33,235 nt of DNA from positions 1 to 33,235 of the forward strand of contig WFSF01000225.1 of the NCBI GenBank assembly GCA_015486155.1, read 5' to 3'. The position numbers were made by a program, and so were the translations under genes. A model generated the notes under the pieces. The model searched no databases, was not told where the DNA came from, and saw nothing but the letters and a program-made list of their open reading frames with translations. The number at the start of each line of letters is the position of its first letter. Position 1 is the first letter of the stretch. Of this stretch, positions 30,404 through 33,235 are shown piece by piece. The DNA comes from Armatimonadota bacterium. Lineage in GTDB: Bacteria > Armatimonadota > Hebobacteria > Hebobacterales > Hebobacteraceae.

Positions 30404-31057
30404 TCACCTCTGGGCAAGGAATGCATCAAATCCGTCTTCCTGGAGGCGCATCGCCTCCTGCCGCGCCTCCTCCTCGGTCCGGAAGTGTCCCGTAAACACC
30501 CGGTAGGTCACCTGATCCCCCGACCGGTCGGGCTGAATCGTGGTCGGATAGCCCGCTCTGGTTAGTTCGTCGGCCAGTTCCCGCGCCCCTTGCTCGGACA
30601 CGAACGCGCCCACCTGAAGCACGTACGGCCCCGGTCTCTCCCCCGCGCTCTGCGGCTGGGGCTGTTCCGCCCCCGCTTCACTCGGCGCGGCGGTCTCCGC
30701 GGGCGCCGCGCCGCCCTCCGAATCGACTTCCACGCCATTTTCCTCTGCGCCGGGCGGCGGGGTCTCCGGCTCCTGGTATCGCTCGGGGACGTGGACCGCG
30801 CTCGGGACCAGCGGCGCAGGAGGCGACTTCGCTTCTTCCTGCCCCTCTGCCTGAGGCAACTTCTGCCTGTCGATCTCGGGGCCCGCCTTCACGTAGGCGC
30901 GGGCGATCACCGCCCTCCCGACCACGAATCCCACGGCAAACACCAGCACCAGCAGGGAGAAGGTGAGGAAGGCGGCGGGCAGAGACCCTCGGGGCATTCT
31001 TTGCTTGGGCGTTCGGCGCTGCTGTTCCTTCCAGCTGTCGTCACTGGGAGCGGTCAT
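30404..31057 (-). CDS. SPOR-domain membrane protein
   Basis: A 217-residue single-pass protein: a short cytoplasmic start, one transmembrane helix (about 27-49), a Pro/Glu/Ala-rich linker and a C-terminal SPOR domain (about 142-217, YVLQVGAFVSEQGARELADEL, then YRVFTGHFRTEEEARQEAMRLQ). SPOR domains bind denuded peptidoglycan glycan strands and collect at the division septum, so a link with the nearby ftsZ is reasonable. The topology (N-in, SPOR domain in the periplasm) matches FtsN- and DedD-like proteins, though no essential FtsN motif can be seen. Confidence 0.9.
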   Translation of the reverse strand: MTAPSDDSWKEQQRRTPKQRMPRGSLPAAFLTFSLLVLVFAVGFVVGRAVIARAYVKAGPEIDRQKLPQAEGQEEAKSPPAPLVPSAVHVPERYQEPETPPPGAEENGVEVDSEGGAAPAETAAPSEAGAEQPQPQSAGERPGPYVLQVGAFVSEQGARELADELTRAGYPTTIQPDRSGDQVTYRVFTGHFRTEEEARQEAMRLQEDGFDAFLAQR

Positions 31058-31170
31058 TGGTGATCATCGCTCCTTTCCGGCCCCCGTCATTGCGCGGCTC
31101 GCCCCCGCGCCGCGGCGGAGGCGAGCACAGGGCCTCCCCTTCGTCGGCCGCGCATCCGCAGAGAGGGGGA

Positions 31171-31941
31171 CTAGCTCTCCTCCCCCTCCATCACTCCGAC
31201 GTTCACCTCGATGTCCGCCCGCTCCTCGATGCGCTCGATCTTGCCGTCCCGAATCCACACCACGCGGTCGGAGACGTCAATCATCTTCAGGTCGTGGGTG
31301 GCGGAGATGATGGTGACGTTCTTCTCCTCGTTCATCCGCTTGAGCAGGGCGATGATCTCTTTGCCGGTCCGCAGGTCCAGGTTTCCGGTCGGCTCGTCCG
31401 CGAGGATGATGGCCGGGTCGTTGGCCAGCGCCCGGGCGATCGCGACCCGCTGTTGCTGGCCTCCGGAGAGCTCCGTCGGTTTGTGGTCTCTCCGGTCTCC
31501 GAGGCCCACCACCTTGAGCAATTCCGCGCCCTTGTCCAGGGCCTCGTCGGTGCTGAGCCCGGCGAACACCATCGGCAGCGTCACGTTCTCGATCGCGGTC
31601 ATCACGGGAATCAGGTTGAAGGTCTGGAAGATGTACCCGATCTTGCGGCAGCGCAGCCAGGCGAGCTCCGTGGCGCTGAGCTGCGCCATGTCCACCTCGT
31701 CGATGAACACCGTTCCCTTGGTCGGTTTGTCCAGCCCCCCGATCATGTTGAACAGAGTGGACTTCCCGGACCCGGACGGGCCCATGATGGAGACGTACTC
31801 GCCGCGGCGGATGTCGAGCGCGACGTGATCCAGCGCCCGCACCTCCTGGCCGCCCATCACGTAGTACTTGGCCAGGTCCTTGGTCCGCACGATGTACTCG
31901 TAGACCGACCCTCCCGTGGCTTCTCCCGTGCTTGCTGTCAT
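31171..31941 (-). CDS. ABC transporter ATP-binding protein, MacB/LolD type
   Basis: A 256-residue ATPase subunit. Walker A is GPSGSGKST (54-62), the Q-loop lies in YIFQTFNL, the signature LSGGQ is at 158-162, Walker B is IILADEPTGNLD (D182, E183) and the switch histidine is in SATHDLKM. The ADEPTGNLD signature and length place it in the LolD/MacB/FtsE-like group, which works with FtsX-fold permeases in lipoprotein release, efflux or mechanotransmission. A GAGGGAG ribosome site precedes the ATG. It lies 81 bases after the permease gene of the same system. Confidence 0.95.
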   Translation of the reverse strand: MTASTGEATGGSVYEYIVRTKDLAKYYVMGGQEVRALDHVALDIRRGEYVSIMGPSGSGKSTLFNMIGGLDKPTKGTVFIDEVDMAQLSATELAWLRCRKIGYIFQTFNLIPVMTAIENVTLPMVFAGLSTDEALDKGAELLKVVGLGDRRDHKPTELSGGQQQRVAIARALANDPAIILADEPTGNLDLRTGKEIIALLKRMNEEKNVTIISATHDLKMIDVSDRVVWIRDGKIERIEERADIEVNVGVMEGEES

Positions 31942-32022
31942 CTTCTCACTCCCTCAGGTGCGCTCTCTGCGCACCAGTCGCTAGCTCGATATTGCGCGCC
32001 GACGCCGGTGACGGCATCGGGA

Positions 32023-32706
32023 TCAGAACTCGGACCTCAGCGCCGCGGCCGGGGGCATTTTCGCCGCGCGCCATGCCGGATAGAGCGCCGCCAGGGCCGA
32101 GAGAATTCCGCCGATGAGCACCCCGATGACCACGCAGACCCAGAGCTGAATCGGCTTGCCGCCGAGTTGCACTGCTGGGGTCACCCAGGCTACGAGCGTG
32201 TTCTTCGCCCCGATCCGGCCTATCCACATGATGGTCATCGCCGCCGTGCCTATCACCGCTCCCCCCACGGACCCCAGCACCCCCAGCAGGAGCGCCTCCA
32301 GGATGAACAGCCGGACGATGAATCGGTCGAGCGCGCCGAGGCATTTCATGGTGCCGATTTCTTTGTAGCGCTCGGTCACGGACATGAGCATCGAGTTGAC
32401 GATGCCCACGGTGGCCACCACCAGGGACATGGTAACCAGCCAGATGGTCCTGGCCTGCATCTCTGCGGCCTGGGGCGTTATGCCCTGCCGGAGGTCCAGG
32501 TTCGCCTTCACCGCGGCGGCCGCGCCGCCGAAGAACACGGCGCTCATGAAGGCCGTGCCCAGGAAGATGCCCGAGGCGGTGATGACGGACCGGCCGAAGC
32601 GAACGAAGATGTTCTCCCTGGTCATCTGAAACGCCTTGGACCAGGGCAACATGATCTGGTGCTGGATTCCCGCCTTGTCCGGTATTCTGTCGACTACCCC
32701 TGCCAT
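32023..32706 (-). CDS. Short FtsX/MacB-fold ABC permease
   Basis: A 227-residue permease with an FtsX domain. A first helix at about 32-56 (FGRSVITASGIFLGTAFMSAV) is followed by three C-terminal helices, with the conserved VTERYKEIGTMKCLGALDRFI cytoplasmic loop and the YPAWRAAKMPPAAALRSEF end typical of MacB and LolC/E proteins. The roughly 200-residue periplasmic domain that usually lies after helix one is reduced to about 30 residues. I start at ATG 32706, 14 bases after the PqqD gene and with a GGGAGAG site; the longer frame overlaps that gene and lacks similarity. It pairs with the following ATPase gene. The substrate is unknown. Confidence 0.88.
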   Translation of the reverse strand: MAGVVDRIPDKAGIQHQIMLPWSKAFQMTRENIFVRFGRSVITASGIFLGTAFMSAVFFGGAAAAVKANLDLRQGITPQAAEMQARTIWLVTMSLVVATVGIVNSMLMSVTERYKEIGTMKCLGALDRFIVRLFILEALLLGVLGSVGGAVIGTAAMTIMWIGRIGAKNTLVAWVTPAVQLGGKPIQLWVCVVIGVLIGGILSALAALYPAWRAAKMPPAAALRSEF

Positions 32707-32720
32707 GGAGCTACTCTCCC

Positions 32721-33152
32721 TTATTTCGTGCGCTTCCCTTTGCCGTCCGGGAGGCCGGCGATCTTCGATTCGCCCTCCCGTTCCTGCACCAGGAAGGCCA
32801 CCATTCCTCGTTTTCCAAGGTCCCGAAGGTAGGTCCTCAGGGACCATTCCGCCTCCGCGCGGGTCAGTTTGTGCTCCCGCTGGAAGACCTCTATCATATC
32901 CTGTAAGGTGTTTTTCCCGTCACACAGCTCCCATACCTGCTTCCCCACCTCATCGAGTTCCACCATCCGCTCCCGAGGGATGGGAAACAAGACCGCCAGC
33001 AGCCACACCCACCAGGAATTGCTGCGCTGGAGGTATACCTTCAATCCTCCCTTCTCGGTCGGCTCGGTCTTCAGTTCCGGATTCCGCATCGGCCGGGAGG
33101 TGAACACCTGCTCCGGCGTCAGCAACGGCATCTTCCTGCGTCTGATTCTCAC
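32721..33152 (-). CDS. PqqD-family protein
   Basis: A 143-residue PqqD-like protein. The core (about 23-118) has RNPELKTEPTEKGGLKVYL, then LDEVGKQVWELCDGKNTLQDMI and a final helix pair, EAEWSLRTYLRDLGKRGMVAF. PqqD proteins bind precursor peptides in RiPP pathways, but many lone members have no known partner. A hydrophobic insertion, SNSWWVWLLAVLFPIP, lies in the first half and could touch a membrane. The chosen start is a GTG overlapping the stop of the upstream gene (GTGA); an ATG seven codons later is the alternative. The following ABC permease and ATPase genes suggest a shared export or envelope task. Confidence 0.82.
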   Translation of the reverse strand: MRIRRRKMPLLTPEQVFTSRPMRNPELKTEPTEKGGLKVYLQRSNSWWVWLLAVLFPIPRERMVELDEVGKQVWELCDGKNTLQDMIEVFQREHKLTRAEAEWSLRTYLRDLGKRGMVAFLVQEREGESKIAGLPDGKGKRTK

Positions 33153-33235
33153 GGTTCCTCATGGCAAACGATTGAGTCTACCACCGCCTTGAGCACTTCG
33201 CCCGACTCCGGCTCCACGCTCTCCACCAGGTAGAG
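33149..33235 (-). CDS. C-terminal end of an unidentified protein, cut by the right edge
   Basis: The last 28 codons of a minus-strand gene are visible, ending EVLKAVVDSIVCHEEP and a TGA that overlaps the GTG start of the PqqD gene. This tight overlap supports a shared operon. The fragment is too short to identify. Confidence 0.6.
   Translation of the reverse strand, partial: LYLVESVEPESGEVLKAVVDSIVCHEEP

Overview
This window is G+C-rich bacterial DNA (roughly two thirds G+C by eye). It codes densely on both strands, and no tRNA, rRNA, CRISPR array or intact insertion sequence was seen. FtsZ, GrpE, RuvABC and Shine-Dalgarno sites mark a bacterium, and an ExbB/ExbD/TonB set implies an outer membrane. 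A UPF0182 protein, a DUF6784/DUF6785-type membrane protein, a URO-D-fold methyltransferase-like protein, a GH20-like hydrolase and a PqqD protein beside an ABC exporter together suggest a diderm such as Armatimonadota or a neighbouring candidate phylum. That placement is an inference, not a proof.

Layout: (1) 1-2151, minus: exbB-exbD-tonB plus a secreted protein cut by the left edge. (2) 2306-3439, minus: citrate synthase, with a visible promoter. (3) 3535-5961, plus: a good sigma-70 promoter, a YidE/AspT-type transporter reduced to its two ends, then a D-aminopeptidase (M55) overlapping a URO-D/MtaA-like protein. (4) 5962-6406: a non-coding stretch with two hairpins. (5) 6407-9686: a divergent pair, a GH20-like glycosidase and a nucleoside hydrolase. 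(6) 9821-20437: a redox-defence island, described below. (7) 20473-23078: terminator, intact ribbon-helix-helix antitoxin, broken PIN toxin, and a large polytopic membrane protein. (8) 23140-31057, minus: ruvB, ruvA, ruvC, a UPF0182 protein, ftsZ, grpE and a SPOR-domain protein. (9) 31171-33235, minus: ABC ATPase, short FtsX-type permease, PqqD protein and the tail of one more gene.

The most interesting part is region 6. Peroxiredoxin, ferritin, a rubrerythrin-like diiron protein, a flavodiiron protein and a complete four-subunit group-3-type [NiFe] hydrogenase lie in one run. The flavodiiron gene and the hydrogenase genes are joined by start/stop overlaps or a 2-base gap. The simplest reading is a unit that uses H2 or NAD(P)H electrons to reduce O2 or NO, with peroxide and iron handling upstream. 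Next come a rhamnulose-phosphate-aldolase-like gene, an encapsulated-ferritin-type mini-ferritin, an Rrf2 Fe-S regulator, a remnant of a ferredoxin-like protein and a hybrid cluster protein, adding iron storage and nitrosative defence. The organism is therefore probably an anaerobe or microaerophile that meets oxygen and NO. The hydrogenase large subunit ends exactly at its last nickel-motif histidine, so it may not need the usual protease maturation.
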